DNA from: Sphingomonas sp. dw_22
GTDB lineage: Bacteria; Pseudomonadota; Alphaproteobacteria; Sphingomonadales; Sphingomonadaceae
Assembly (NCBI RefSeq): GCF_018449795.1
Contig: NZ_JAAVVE010000002.1
Location: 124,001-188,000, forward strand
Direction of reading: 5' to 3'
Length of the DNA stretch: 64,000 nt
Shown: positions 16,830-25,101 of the stretch, one piece after another
Position numbering within the stretch: the first letter of the stretch is position 1
Layout: each line of letters opens with the position of its first letter
Made by a program: the position numbers and the translations under genes
Notes under the pieces: model-generated
What the model was told of the DNA's origin: nothing
What the model saw: the letters and a program-made list of their open reading frames with translations, nothing else
Databases searched by the model: none

Positions 16830-17312
16830 ATGGCACAGAAAATCACCCCCGTCCTCTGGTTCGACACGGCCGCGGAAGAGGCCGCGAACTTCTATGTCTC
16901 GCTGCTGCCCGACAGCAGGGTGACCCGGATCATCCACGCGCCTTCCGACTATCCGGCCGGCAAGGCGGGGGATGCGTTGGTGGTCGAGTTCACCCTCGCC
17001 GGCCAGAGCTATGCCGGGATGAACGGCGGCCCGATCTTCCCGCCCAACGAGGCGGTCTCGTTCCAGATCCTCACCGACGACCAGGCGGAGACCGACCGGC
17101 TGTGGAACGCGATCACCGGCAATGGCGGCGCCGAGAGCGCGTGCGGCTGGTGCAAGGACAGATGGGGCTTTTCGTGGCAGGTCACGCCGCGCCGCCTGAT
17201 GGAACTGATAACCGACAGCGATCCCGGCCGCGCCCGCCGCGCGTTCGAGGCGATGATGGAGATGGGCAAAATCGACCTCGCCGCCATCGAAGCGGCGGCG
17301 GACGGCAACTGA
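16830..17312 (+). CDS. PhnB/YjdN-like VOC protein
   Basis: 160 residues. GAGAGGAGG precedes the ATG at 16830. It starts KITPVLWFDTAAEEAANFYV and has CGWCKDRWGFSWQVTPRRL, the hallmark of the family once misnamed 3-demethylubiquinone methyltransferase (PhnB/YjdN, VOC fold). The C-terminal tail RARRAFEAMMEMGKIDLAAIEAA is the usual helical extension. Its stop overlaps the ribosome site of the next gene, so translation is coupled. Function unknown; it is not a methyltransferase in the true sense. Confidence 0.9.
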   Translation: MAQKITPVLWFDTAAEEAANFYVSLLPDSRVTRIIHAPSDYPAGKAGDALVVEFTLAGQSYAGMNGGPIFPPNEAVSFQILTDDQAETDRLWNAITGNGGAESACGWCKDRWGFSWQVTPRRLMELITDSDPGRARRAFEAMMEMGKIDLAAIEAAADGN

Positions 17313-17323
17313 GGAGAGAGACG

Positions 17324-17686
17324 ATGTCCTATGTCGACGGCTTCGTGGTGCCCGTGCCCGAGGGCAACCGTGAGAAATATCGCGAAATGGCGCTCCACGC
17401 CGCGGCGGTGTTCCAGGAATATGGCGCAACCCGCGTCGTGGAAGCCTGGGGCAGCGACCTGCCACACGGCGAGACCACCGATTTCTACAAGGCTGCCAAG
17501 GCCGAGAAGGGCGAGAATATCGTCTTCTCGTGGATCACCTGGCCCTCGAAGGAAGCGCGCGACGCGGGCTGGGAAAAGGTGATGGCCGACGAGCGGATGA
17601 AGCCCGATTTCGAGAACATGCCCTTCGACGGCAAGCGCATGTTCTGGGGCGGGTTCGAGCCGATCGTCGATCAGGGCGAAGGCTAA
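17324..17686 (+). CDS. DUF1428 domain protein
   Basis: 120 residues from the ATG at 17324, with GAGGAGAGAG directly upstream, overlapping the previous stop. It opens MSYVDGFVVPVPEGNREKY, standard for DUF1428 (YbaA-like, dimeric alpha/beta-barrel fold), and continues VVEAWGSDLPHGETTDF and FSWITWPSKEARDAGWEKV. E. coli YbaA is structurally known but of uncharacterised function. Fourth gene of the cassette. Confidence 0.92.
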   Translation: MSYVDGFVVPVPEGNREKYREMALHAAAVFQEYGATRVVEAWGSDLPHGETTDFYKAAKAEKGENIVFSWITWPSKEARDAGWEKVMADERMKPDFENMPFDGKRMFWGGFEPIVDQGEG

Positions 17687-17700
17687 AAGGGAGAAAAGTC

Positions 17701-18483
17701 ATGTCGAATCCGCACGGAAGTTTCCTCTGGTACGAATTGCTGACCAAGGATCCCAAGGCCGCCAAGGCGTTCTACGACGATGTCGTGGGATGGAACATCG
17801 ATGCCGAGCCGGCTCCGGGCGGCATGGATTACCGGATGATCGTCGCGCATGACGGCAATGTCGGCGGGGTGATGGGGCTGAATGCCGAGATGATCGCCGG
17901 CGGCGCCCGGCCGGTCTGGCTCGGCTATCTCACCGTCGACGATGTCGACGCTACGGTCGCCGCTATCGTCGCGGCGGGCGGGCAGGTCCATCTGCCCGCC
18001 TTCGACATCCCCGATGTCGGACGGCTGGCGATGGTCACCGATCCGCAGGGCGTGCCCTTCTATGTGATGCGCGGCGCCACCGAAGACGGCACCAGCAATG
18101 CCTATGACCGGATGAACCTGGGCCATGTGAGCTGGAACGAGCTGCTCACCCCCGATCCCGACGCCGCGCTCGCCTTTTACGAGAAGCAGTTCGGCATTCG
18201 GAAAGTCGGCGCGATGCCGATGGGCGAGATGGGCGACTACAGCTTCATCGCCCATGGCGAGAGCGACGAGGCGATCGGCGCGGTGATGCAGACGCCGCCG
18301 GGTGCCGGCTCCGGCTGGGGCTTCTATTTCCGCGTACCCGATATCAACGACGCCAAGGCGAAGATCGAGGCGACGGGCGGCAAGGTCCATCAGGGACCGA
18401 TGGAAGTCCCCGGCGGCGAATGGGTGCTCAACGCCGAGGATCCCGAAGGCGTCCATTTCGGCCTGGTCGCGCCGGCCAACTGA
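17701..18483 (+). CDS. Two-domain VOC protein
   Basis: 260 residues; AAAAGGGAGAAAAG precedes the ATG at 17701. Two VOC units in tandem: SNPHGSFLWYELLTKDPKAA...YVMRGA (about 4-130) and GHVSWNELLTPDPDAALAFY...EGVHFGLVAPAN (about 138-260). The family is often annotated as glyoxalase-like or hydroxylase-associated. This is the last gene of the HxlR-linked cassette; a hairpin at 18490-18520 follows 6 nt after the stop. Substrate unknown. Confidence 0.9.
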   Translation: MSNPHGSFLWYELLTKDPKAAKAFYDDVVGWNIDAEPAPGGMDYRMIVAHDGNVGGVMGLNAEMIAGGARPVWLGYLTVDDVDATVAAIVAAGGQVHLPAFDIPDVGRLAMVTDPQGVPFYVMRGATEDGTSNAYDRMNLGHVSWNELLTPDPDAALAFYEKQFGIRKVGAMPMGEMGDYSFIAHGESDEAIGAVMQTPPGAGSGWGFYFRVPDINDAKAKIEATGGKVHQGPMEVPGGEWVLNAEDPEGVHFGLVAPAN

Positions 18484-18489
18484 TTGTTC

Positions 18490-18520
18490 TCCTCCCTCGG
18501 AGCCAAGCTCCGGGGGAGGA
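18490..18520. terminator. Inverted repeat between convergent VOC and J-domain genes
   Basis: TCCTCCCTCGGAG / CTCCGGGGGAGGA: 13-bp arms with one mismatch and a 5-nt loop. It fills the convergent gap. It belongs to the CTCCC-rich hairpins seen at other convergent junctions here (39311, 54804). No good T-tract follows, so termination strength is uncertain. Confidence 0.55.
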
Positions 18521-18526
18521 AAAAGG

Positions 18527-19144
18527 TCAAGCGAACGCCGGCGAGCCCTTCAATTGCTGATAGGCCTCGATCACGCGCTGGAGCCGTGCTTCGTGGCTCC
18601 GGTCGCCGCCGTTGCGGTCCGGGTGGTATCGGCGCACCAGCTCCGAATAGCGTTTCCGGAGCGCCATCCGATCGGAATCCACCTCAAGCTCCAGCGTCTT
18701 CAGCGCCTCGCGGTCCTTGCCCGAGAGCGGCCTGCCGTCCTGGCGCTCGGCGCGGTCCTTCATCCGGTCGCGGAAGCGGGCGCCGATCGCGTCGAGCGGA
18801 TCGGCGAAATCGGCCCAGCGCGGCGGGCGATCCGCGCCGCCGGTCGCGTTGAAGGCGCGCGTCTCGCGCTCCCAGCCGGCGAGCGGGCGCTGGGCATCGT
18901 GGATCTCGTCGGGACTCATCCCGGCGAAGAAGTTGTAGCCCGAATTGAAGGCGCGGACATGATCGAGGCACAGCCAGCGGAATTGCGGCGGGCCGTCGCC
19001 GGTGAAGCCGGTGCCCTCCAGCGGCGGGGCGCGGAACTCGCCGGGCTCGGCGCAGCCCGGCTCGGCGCACATGCGCCCCTGCGCCTCCACGCGACCGTGG
19101 AAACGGGCATTTGGACGATCCTTCTTTGACTGACTGCTGGGCAC
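18527..19144 (-). CDS. J-domain (DnaJ-like) protein with N-terminal Cys cluster
   Basis: 205 residues. The C-terminal J domain (about 150-203) contains the HPD triad H174-P175-D176 in RRYHPDRNGG, needed to stimulate DnaK. The N-terminal part has C26, C31, C59 and H62 (CAEPGC ... CLDH), spaced as a possible zinc site; this is inference. Classical DnaJ G/F and zinc-finger regions are absent. It is divergent from bolA, and in many alphaproteobacteria this gene pair neighbours cobS/cobT; here the HxlR cassette separates them. Client proteins unknown. Confidence 0.9.
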   Translation of the reverse strand: MPSSQSKKDRPNARFHGRVEAQGRMCAEPGCAEPGEFRAPPLEGTGFTGDGPPQFRWLCLDHVRAFNSGYNFFAGMSPDEIHDAQRPLAGWERETRAFNATGGADRPPRWADFADPLDAIGARFRDRMKDRAERQDGRPLSGKDREALKTLELEVDSDRMALRKRYSELVRRYHPDRNGGDRSHEARLQRVIEAYQQLKGSPAFA

Positions 19145-19167
19145 GCGACTCTCTCGAATAATCGCCC

Positions 19168-19178
19168 TATATAGTCGC
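19168..19178 (+). promoter_or_regulatory. Putative -10 element of bolA; transcript may be leaderless
   Basis: TATATAGTCGC ends 2 nt before the bolA ATG, and the same 11-mer occurs upstream of mucR (61644-61654). If TATATA/TATAGT is the -10 box, transcription would start at or next to the ATG. No Shine-Dalgarno is seen before bolA. No convincing -35 was found. Confidence 0.4.
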
Positions 19179-19179
19179 G

Positions 19180-19464
19180 ATGACCGACCTCGCCACCGGC
19201 CCGCTGGCCGATCTGATCGCCGCCCGCCTCACCGCCTCCCTCGCCCCGACGCAGCTCGATGTCAGCAACGACAGCGCCCAGCATCGCGGCCATCTGGGCG
19301 ACGACGGTACCGGCGAATCGCATTTCACCGTCACGATCGAAAGCGCCGCCTTTGCCGGCGTCTCGCGCGTCGAACGGCAACGGCTGGTAAACCGCGCGCT
19401 TGCCGATCTGCTCGCGGAGCGCATCCACGCCCTGGCGATAAGGGCAAGCGCACCGGGAGAATGA
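19180..19464 (+). CDS. bolA: BolA family protein
   Basis: 94 residues; the BolA fold runs from GPLADLIAARLTASLAP to the C-terminal helix. The key loop reads NDSAQHRGHLGDDGTGESHF and then FTVTIESAAFAGVSRVERQRLVNRAL, with the invariant V/S-R-V-RQR-V signature. BolA proteins pair with monothiol glutaredoxins to bind Fe-S clusters and can act on cell shape or transcription. The gene is divergent from the J-domain protein and 1 nt upstream of a GST gene, so the two are likely cotranscribed. Confidence 0.93.
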   Translation: MTDLATGPLADLIAARLTASLAPTQLDVSNDSAQHRGHLGDDGTGESHFTVTIESAAFAGVSRVERQRLVNRALADLLAERIHALAIRASAPGE

Positions 19465-19465
19465 A

Positions 19466-20170
19466 ATGGCATATGACCTTTGGTACTGGACCGGAATCCA
19501 GGGCCGGGGCGAGTTCGTAAGGCTGCCGCTGGAGGCGGCCGGCATCGCCTATCGCGACCGCGCCCGCACGGAGGGCGACAATGCGCTGATGGCCGACATG
19601 GAGCGGCGCCGGCGCAAGCCCTTCGCCCCGCCCTATCTCGTCGCCGGAGACCGGGTGATCGCGCAGGTCGCCGAGATCCTGCTGTTCCTGGGCCAGCGCG
19701 AAGGCTTCGCGCCGACGGACGAGGCCGACCGGCTCTGGCTCCACCAGATCGAGCTGACCGTCACCGACCTTATCGCCGAGGTGCACCAGGTCCATCACCC
19801 AGTGGGCGCCGGCCTCTATTATGAGGAGCAGAAGCCCGAGGCGGCGCGCTTCGCCCAGGAGTTCCGCGAGGAGCGGATGCCCAAGTTCCTCGGCTGGTTC
19901 GAGGATGCGATCCGGGCGAACGGCCGCGACTGGCTGGTGGGAGACCGCTGGAGCTATGGCGACACCAGCCTGTTCCAGATCGTCGAGGGGCTGCGCTACA
20001 TGTTCCCCCGGCGGATGAAGGCGCTGGAGAAGGGTTTCCCCGGGCTGATCGCGATCCATGGCCGAGTGGCGGAACTGCCGGGCATCCGCGCCTATCTCGC
20101 CAGCGACCGCCGCCTCGCGTTCAACACCAGCGGCATCTTCCGCCATTATCCCGAGCTCGACGCGGAATAG
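19466..20170 (+). CDS. Glutathione S-transferase
   Basis: 234 residues. The ATG at 19466 lies one base after the bolA stop, with GGGAGA upstream. The N-terminal thioredoxin-like domain (about 1-80) starts YDLWYWTGIQGRGEFVRLPLEA and has PYLV as the cis-proline strand; the C-terminal all-helical domain (about 90-225) includes DRWSYGDTSLFQIVEGL, the N-capping box and hydrophobic staple region. Cytosolic GST of unknown substrate. Linkage to bolA suggests a thiol or redox setting but proves nothing. Confidence 0.9.
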   Translation: MAYDLWYWTGIQGRGEFVRLPLEAAGIAYRDRARTEGDNALMADMERRRRKPFAPPYLVAGDRVIAQVAEILLFLGQREGFAPTDEADRLWLHQIELTVTDLIAEVHQVHHPVGAGLYYEEQKPEAARFAQEFREERMPKFLGWFEDAIRANGRDWLVGDRWSYGDTSLFQIVEGLRYMFPRRMKALEKGFPGLIAIHGRVAELPGIRAYLASDRRLAFNTSGIFRHYPELDAE

Positions 20171-20254
20171 GTCCGTTTCCGGAAACCACCCCATAGAGTG
20201 ATTGTCCGCACCTCGGCCGGCGCGCTATTCCGGCTGCGAAAACGGAGAAAGCCG

Positions 20255-21154
20255 ATGCGCGAAGACCTGGTGATCCAGACGATCGAACCGACCACGCACG
20301 ATCTGGGCGGGTTCAAGGTGCATCGCACCCTGCCTTCGCGGCCGCGGACCATGGTGGGGCCGTTCGTGTTCTTCGACCAGATGGGGCCGGCGCATCTGGA
20401 CGTCGGCACCGGCATCGACGTGCGGCCGCACCCGCACATCAACCTGGCGACCGTGACCTATCTCTATGCCGGCGCGATCGATCATCGCGATTCTCTGGGC
20501 ACCTTCGCGACGATCGAGCCGGGCGCGGTCAACCTGATGACCGCCGGGCGCGGCATCGTCCATTCGGAGCGCTCGCCATCGTCCGAGCGCGCCAAGGGTC
20601 CGGAGCTGTCGGGCATCCAGACATGGATCGCGCTGCCCGAGGCCGTGGAGGAAAGCGATCCCGCCTTCGAGCATGTCCCCGCCGCCGAGCTGCCGGTGAT
20701 CGAGGCGCATGGCGCGACCGCGCGGGTCATCATGGGCGACCTGTGGGGCGTCTCCGCGCCGACCACTATTTATGCCCAGACCATCTATGCCGACATCGCG
20801 CTGGAGCCGGGCGGCTCGATCCCGATCGATCCCAGCGCCGACGAGCGCGCGCTCTACGTCTCGATGGGCGAGGCGAGCCTGGACGGGTTGCCGCTGGTGC
20901 CAACCACGCTCTACGTCCTGCGGCCGGGCACTTCCGCGACGCTGCGCTCCGATCGCGGCGGGCGGGTGATCCTGTGCGGCGGCGAAGCCTTCACCACGCC
21001 GCGCCATGTGTGGTGGAACTTCGTCTCGTCGAACCGCGACCGGATCAACCAGGCCAAGGAAGACTGGAAGGCAGGCAATTTCCCCAAGGTGCCCGGCGAC
21101 GACAAGGAATTCATCCCGATCCCGGAAGTGCCGAAGACGGTGAGCTATCCGTGA
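20255..21154 (+). CDS. Pirin family protein
   Basis: 299 residues from the ATG at 20255 (ACGGAGAAA upstream). Bicupin architecture: N-terminal pirin domain with metal ligands in RPHPHINLATVTYLYAG and HSERSP (three His and a Glu as in bacterial pirins/quercetinases), and C-terminal Pirin_C domain from about 170 to 285. Some pirins have quercetin 2,3-dioxygenase activity; others regulate metabolism. A perfect 12-bp palindrome GTTTCCGGAAAC (20175-20186) is in the upstream gap. It ends 6 nt before a convergent thioredoxin-like gene. Confidence 0.92.
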   Translation: MREDLVIQTIEPTTHDLGGFKVHRTLPSRPRTMVGPFVFFDQMGPAHLDVGTGIDVRPHPHINLATVTYLYAGAIDHRDSLGTFATIEPGAVNLMTAGRGIVHSERSPSSERAKGPELSGIQTWIALPEAVEESDPAFEHVPAAELPVIEAHGATARVIMGDLWGVSAPTTIYAQTIYADIALEPGGSIPIDPSADERALYVSMGEASLDGLPLVPTTLYVLRPGTSATLRSDRGGRVILCGGEAFTTPRHVWWNFVSSNRDRINQAKEDWKAGNFPKVPGDDKEFIPIPEVPKTVSYP

Positions 21155-21160
21155 GGACGG

Positions 21161-21673
21161 TTAGCGCGCCCATTTCGCGAGCCAGTCCGCCAATGCCTGG
21201 GGCGTGAGGCTTCGTGCATCGGCCAGGGCGGCGATACTGCCGGCATTGACCAGCTTGTCGGTGCGGGGATCGACGATCAGCACCGCAGGAACGCCGGCCA
21301 GCCTGTCGCGGATGCCATAATGGGCGGGAATCTGGAGATTCTTGTCGAAGCGGCCGACATCGACGGTGACGATCTCATAATGCCGCGAGAGCCAGGGCTT
21401 CAGCGAAGGCAACTCCATCGTGCCCGCCAGCAGCCGGCAATCGAGGCACCAATTGCCGCCCAGATCGATGAGCAGGAGCTTCCCCGAACGCCTGGCCTGG
21501 AGCTTTGCCGCCGCGACGGCGCTGTCGGCATTGGCATGCTCGTCATAGGGCAGGGGCAGCGGCTTGGGCAGCGCCTCGAACGAGGAGACCGGCAGGCGCG
21601 GGGCCGCTTCGGGGGCCGCCGCGATCAATGCGACCGGCAGGACGGCTGCGGCAAAATAGCTCAGGAAATGCAT
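21161..21673 (-). CDS. Exported thioredoxin-fold protein
   Basis: 170 residues. A hydrophobic N-terminus (LSYFAAAVLPVALIAAAPEAA) serves as signal peptide or anchor. The thioredoxin domain (about 50-165) has the redox motif W75-C76-L-D-C79, unlike the canonical WCGPC. The order of elements (GKLLLIDLGGNWCLDCRLL, PAVLIVDPRTDKLV) fits thioredoxin_7/DsbD-C-like proteins of the periplasm. Role is thiol reduction or oxidation of exported proteins; partner unknown. Confidence 0.85.
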   Translation of the reverse strand: MHFLSYFAAAVLPVALIAAAPEAAPRLPVSSFEALPKPLPLPYDEHANADSAVAAAKLQARRSGKLLLIDLGGNWCLDCRLLAGTMELPSLKPWLSRHYEIVTVDVGRFDKNLQIPAHYGIRDRLAGVPAVLIVDPRTDKLVNAGSIAALADARSLTPQALADWLAKWAR

Positions 21674-21870
21674 GGAATGCCCCTTGGAAAGGCCGGAATG
21701 ACGGCTGGCACCGATACTCTACTTTTCCAGTGGGAATTGGATGGCGGAAAATCTATCATGGCCGCAAGTTCGGGTTTTCTCCTCCGCCCGGATGCCGGCT
21801 TGCCGAACCGCCGGCCCTGCTCCAAGCTCGGGAAAGGGCCGCGAACGGGCCCGACGGGAAAGGGAGAGCG

Positions 21871-22764
21871 ATGGCGGATTTCACTCTCGAGCGGATAGCC
21901 CTGCCTACCGGCGTGGAGCTCGACGTCGCCATCGCCGGCGATCCCGCCAGCCCGCCGATCCTGCTGCTCCACGGCTTTCCGGAATCGCACCGCACCTGGC
22001 GGCACCAGATCCCGGCGCTGGCCCGCGACCATTATGTGATTGCCCCCGATCAGCGCGGGTTCGCGCGCTCTTCCAAGCCCGAGGGCGTCGGCAACTACAC
22101 GCCGGACAAGCCGGTGGCGGACCTGCTCGCGCTCGCCGACCATCTCGGCATCGGGCGGTTCACCTTGGCCGGCCATGACTGGGGCGGCGCGATCGCCTGG
22201 ATGGCGACGCTGCAGAACCCGCAGCGGATCGCGCAGCTCATCATCGTCAATGCGCCGCACCCTCTGATCTTCCAGCGCACGCTGCTCGACGATCCGGCGC
22301 AACGCGCGGCGAGCCAATATATTCGCGCCTTCCGCAATCCCGATCTCGAAAAGCATATCGCCGCGATCGGCGTGGAGGGGTTCTTCGACACCAGCTTCGT
22401 GAAGCATGCCGATCCGGCGCTGCTGGCGCCCGAGCGCGCCGCCTATCTCGACGAATGGGGTCAACCGGGCGCGATGACGGCGATGCTCAACTGGTATCGC
22501 GCCAGCGCCATCCAGGTGCCGGCGATGGACGAGAACCCGGAACGCCCAGCCTGGATCGACGCGCCCTTCCCGCCCGTCTCCCAGCCGGTGCTGGTGATCT
22601 GGGGGATGAAGGACCAGGCGCTGCTGCCGTGCCAGCTCGACGGGCTCGACGCGCTGGTGCCCCGGCTGACGATCGTGCGGATCGCGGATGCCGGGCACTT
22701 CGTGCCATGGGAAAAGCCCGAGGCGGTGACGGCGGCGATGCGGGAGTGGCTGGGAAACGATTAG
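21871..22764 (+). CDS. Alpha/beta hydrolase, epoxide-hydrolase-like
   Basis: 297 residues; AAAGGGAGAG precedes the ATG at 21871. Oxyanion motif HGFP at 34-37, nucleophile D103 in GHDWGG (Asp rather than Ser points to epoxide hydrolase or haloalkane dehalogenase), acid D in WGMKDQAL near 245, and His in DAGHFVPWEKPE near 275. The HGFPES start and cap region favour soluble epoxide hydrolase. Its TAG stop overlaps the stop of the convergent DUF6157 gene by two bases (TTAG). Confidence 0.9.
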   Translation: MADFTLERIALPTGVELDVAIAGDPASPPILLLHGFPESHRTWRHQIPALARDHYVIAPDQRGFARSSKPEGVGNYTPDKPVADLLALADHLGIGRFTLAGHDWGGAIAWMATLQNPQRIAQLIIVNAPHPLIFQRTLLDDPAQRAASQYIRAFRNPDLEKHIAAIGVEGFFDTSFVKHADPALLAPERAAYLDEWGQPGAMTAMLNWYRASAIQVPAMDENPERPAWIDAPFPPVSQPVLVIWGMKDQALLPCQLDGLDALVPRLTIVRIADAGHFVPWEKPEAVTAAMREWLGND

Positions 22765-23141
22765 CGGCTGCGGCGCATCCCCGGCGTCTTTCGGATCGCG
22801 GGGTCGTCGAGCAGCCGCCGATACCCATCGCTCTCCGCACCCACCAAGGCGATCCGTCCCTCGGCATCGTGATGGATGCCCCAGCCGAACTGCTTCACCA
22901 GCGGCGAGGCGCGCAGGCATGCCTGAGGCTTGGCGAAGAAGGCGTCGCGCTCCTTCTCGCCGCCACGGGCACGATGCACCGCGTGGAGCAGATCGTCGCT
23001 CGACATCGCATAGGGGCTGGCGTGCAGCATCGCATATTGCAGGCCGGCGACTGAGGCCGGCTTCTCGGGGATGGTACCGACAGCGACCGGCGAGTCCGGC
23101 GAAACGGTGACCAAAGTGTCCCGATAATTGGTCGTGTGCAT
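22761..23141 (-). CDS. DUF6157 family protein
   Basis: 126 residues. The start [28 protein letters not shown] and QYAMLHASPYAMSSDDLLHAVH are the recognisable core of this small uncharacterised cytoplasmic family. Its ATG overlaps the TGA of the DUF2332 gene (ATGA), so the two are translationally coupled. It ends in RRSR. No catalytic motif is evident. Confidence 0.85.
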   Translation of the reverse strand: MHTTNYRDTLVTVSPDSPVAVGTIPEKPASVAGLQYAMLHASPYAMSSDDLLHAVHRARGGEKERDAFFAKPQACLRASPLVKQFGWGIHHDAEGRIALVGAESDGYRRLLDDPAIRKTPGMRRSR

Positions 23142-24223
23142 CAGCCCTCCCGCATCACATAGGGCCGCGTCTCATAGGGAGGCTCAAGCCCCTCCACCCA
23201 GGCGCCATGCGCTTGGGTGAGCGCTACGAGCTGCATTGGCGTATCACCCGGCCAGCCGCGCACGCGGACCTCGTGACGATGCAGGTCGCGATTGGGTTCC
23301 ATCATCACCCAGCCGAGCGGTCGCCCGGGCGTGGCGCGTTCGCCCGCTGCCTGCATCGCATCGGCGATCCGGCGCTGGGTGGCGGGAGGCAGATATTGCC
23401 AGACGACCGAGTGCATCAGCACCCGCGTCACACCTTCGGGCTGCGGCTCGGCGAGGCGCGCCTCGATCCAGTCGGCGGCGTCGCCCTGCGCCAGATCGAC
23501 GCCCTCGGCGCGGACCATCGCGATGGTCTTTTCGAGACGCGCCTGACGCTCGACATTCTCGACCCAGCAATAGGCCTGGAGCCGCTCGGCATCGCGGGTG
23601 TCCGAGAGATCGAGCGGCTGGATGTCCACGCCGCGCGCGGAAACGATCTCTACGGCCACGTCCGGCGGCGGCGGGCCGCGCCATTCGGGCCTGATCTCGA
23701 CCGGCGAATCGATGGGGCCAGTGTGAACGTCGCCCAGATCGAAGCGGTAGCGGCCGATCAGCAGGTTGAGGCCCGCGCTGGAACCAATCTCCAGCACCTC
23801 GAACCGGGGTCCGTAGCGCGCAGCAAGATGGAGGATGCCGGTCATCAGGCCGCCCGAACGCCCGGCCTCATTGGTTTGCGGTGGGCCGTCGAGCCAGGGC
23901 AGCAGCTCGGCGTCATGCTCGACCAGCTCCTTGCCGAGGATCGCCGCGACCACTTGCTCGTCGGTCGCCTCGCCGGTGAACACCGGTGCCAGCTCGCCCA
24001 CGCCGCGCCGGTGCAGCGCGTGGAGCCCACCGATCAGCCGCAGCACCACCGCGTCGGCAACTGGCTCGCCCGGCCAGTCGAGCACGCGGCGGCCGGTCTC
24101 GCTGTAGCGCGTCATCGTCCGGCCGAGCACGGAGGAGATACGCGCGGTGATCGGGGCGTGCATCGCGGTGCAATAGGCCGCCTGGATGTCGAAGCTTTGC
24201 CGGTTCGCCTGTTCGTCCGCCAT
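23141..24223 (-). CDS. DUF2332 domain protein
   Basis: 360 residues from the ATG at 24223. The central part [24 protein letters not shown] has a methyltransferase-like Rossmann glycine motif (EIGSSAGLN), and a later DPG-type acidic segment and [13 protein letters not shown] follow the same fold order. That suggests a SAM-dependent enzyme, though the family is uncharacterised. It is in an operon with DUF6157 and divergent from hisG (49-nt gap). No strong ribosome site is seen. Confidence 0.85.
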   Translation of the reverse strand: MADEQANRQSFDIQAAYCTAMHAPITARISSVLGRTMTRYSETGRRVLDWPGEPVADAVVLRLIGGLHALHRRGVGELAPVFTGEATDEQVVAAILGKELVEHDAELLPWLDGPPQTNEAGRSGGLMTGILHLAARYGPRFEVLEIGSSAGLNLLIGRYRFDLGDVHTGPIDSPVEIRPEWRGPPPPDVAVEIVSARGVDIQPLDLSDTRDAERLQAYCWVENVERQARLEKTIAMVRAEGVDLAQGDAADWIEARLAEPQPEGVTRVLMHSVVWQYLPPATQRRIADAMQAAGERATPGRPLGWVMMEPNRDLHRHEVRVRGWPGDTPMQLVALTQAHGAWVEGLEPPYETRPYVMREG

Positions 24224-24272
24224 GCCGCGCGTGTTGCGCCCGGGGGCACCCCCAAGTAAAGCCCCGCCACTC

Positions 24273-24923
24273 ATGCAGGAACCGCTGATCCTTGCCGTGC
24301 CGAAAGGCCGGATCCTCGAAGAGGCGCTGCCGTTGCTGGCAGGCGTCGGAATCGTGCCCGAACCCGCTTTTTCGGACAAGCATTCGCGCGCCCTGCGTTT
24401 CAAGACCAACAACCCGGCGATCGACCTGATCCGGGTACGCGCCTTCGACGTGGCGACCTTCGTCGCGCATGGCGCCGCACAGCTCGGCATCGTCGGGTCC
24501 GACGTGCTGGCCGAGTTCGCCTATTCGGAGCTGTATGCGCCGGTGGATCTCGGCATCGGCCATTGCCGCATCTCGGTGGCCGAGCCCGCCGACATGGCCG
24601 AGAAGGACGATCCGCGCGGCTGGAGCCATGTGCGCATCGCCACCAAATATCCGCACATCACCCGCGCCCATTTCGAGGCACGCGGGGTGCAGGCCGAGTG
24701 CGTCAAGCTGAACGGCGCGATGGAGCTTGCCCCGGTGCTGGGGCTGGCGCCGCGCATCGTGGACCTCGTCTCCTCGGGCAAGACGCTCAAGGAGAACGGC
24801 CTGGTCGAGGTGGAGGTGATCGCGCAGGTCACCTCACGGCTGATCGTCAACCGCGCCGCGTTCAAGACGCGGGCGAGCCAGGTCGTGCCGCTGGTTGATG
24901 CGTTCCGGAGGGTAGTGGCATGA
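24273..24923 (+). CDS. hisG: ATP phosphoribosyltransferase, short form
   Basis: First step of histidine synthesis: ATP + PRPP to phosphoribosyl-ATP. 216 residues from the ATG at 24273 ([20 protein letters not shown]); the C-terminal regulatory ACT-like domain is absent, so this is HisG-S and needs HisZ, which is not in the window. Conserved segments: [54 protein letters not shown]. hisD follows after a repeat element. Confidence 0.96.
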   Translation: MQEPLILAVPKGRILEEALPLLAGVGIVPEPAFSDKHSRALRFKTNNPAIDLIRVRAFDVATFVAHGAAQLGIVGSDVLAEFAYSELYAPVDLGIGHCRISVAEPADMAEKDDPRGWSHVRIATKYPHITRAHFEARGVQAECVKLNGAMELAPVLGLAPRIVDLVSSGKTLKENGLVEVEVIAQVTSRLIVNRAAFKTRASQVVPLVDAFRRVVA

Positions 24924-24944
24924 AGAGGGCTGCTTTCTCTTCAA

Positions 24945-25093
24945 CCCCTCCCTTTCAAGGGAGGGGCAAGGGGTGGGTCCAGCAGCGGCGGGGGCTCGAT
25001 GCCCCCGGTGTCGCTTTCTGCCGCGCGAGAACGAGTCTTTTGGGCGCGCAGACGCGCGCACCCACCCCCATCCCCTCCCTTGAAAGGGAGGGG
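24945..25093. repeat. REPIN-like element between hisG and hisD
   Basis: Two perfect 10-bp hairpins in inverted arrangement: CCCCTCCCTT-TC-AAGGGAGGGG (24945-24966) and CCCCTCCCTT-GA-AAGGGAGGGG (25072-25093). Inner flanks GGGGTGGGT and ACCCACCCC are also inverted, making one composite palindrome of about 150 bp. The inside has a GGGGGC-TCGAT-GCCCCC type hairpin. The right arm's GGAGGGG is the only ribosome-site-like sequence before hisD. Confidence 0.8.
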
Positions 25094-25101
25094 CTTTCCC
25101 T

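Noticed and set aside
20175..20186. Perfect 12-bp palindrome GTTTCCGGAAAC upstream of pirin
   Set aside because: Short palindromes of this kind are common by chance in high-GC DNA and no regulator is nearby; noted only in the pirin entry.
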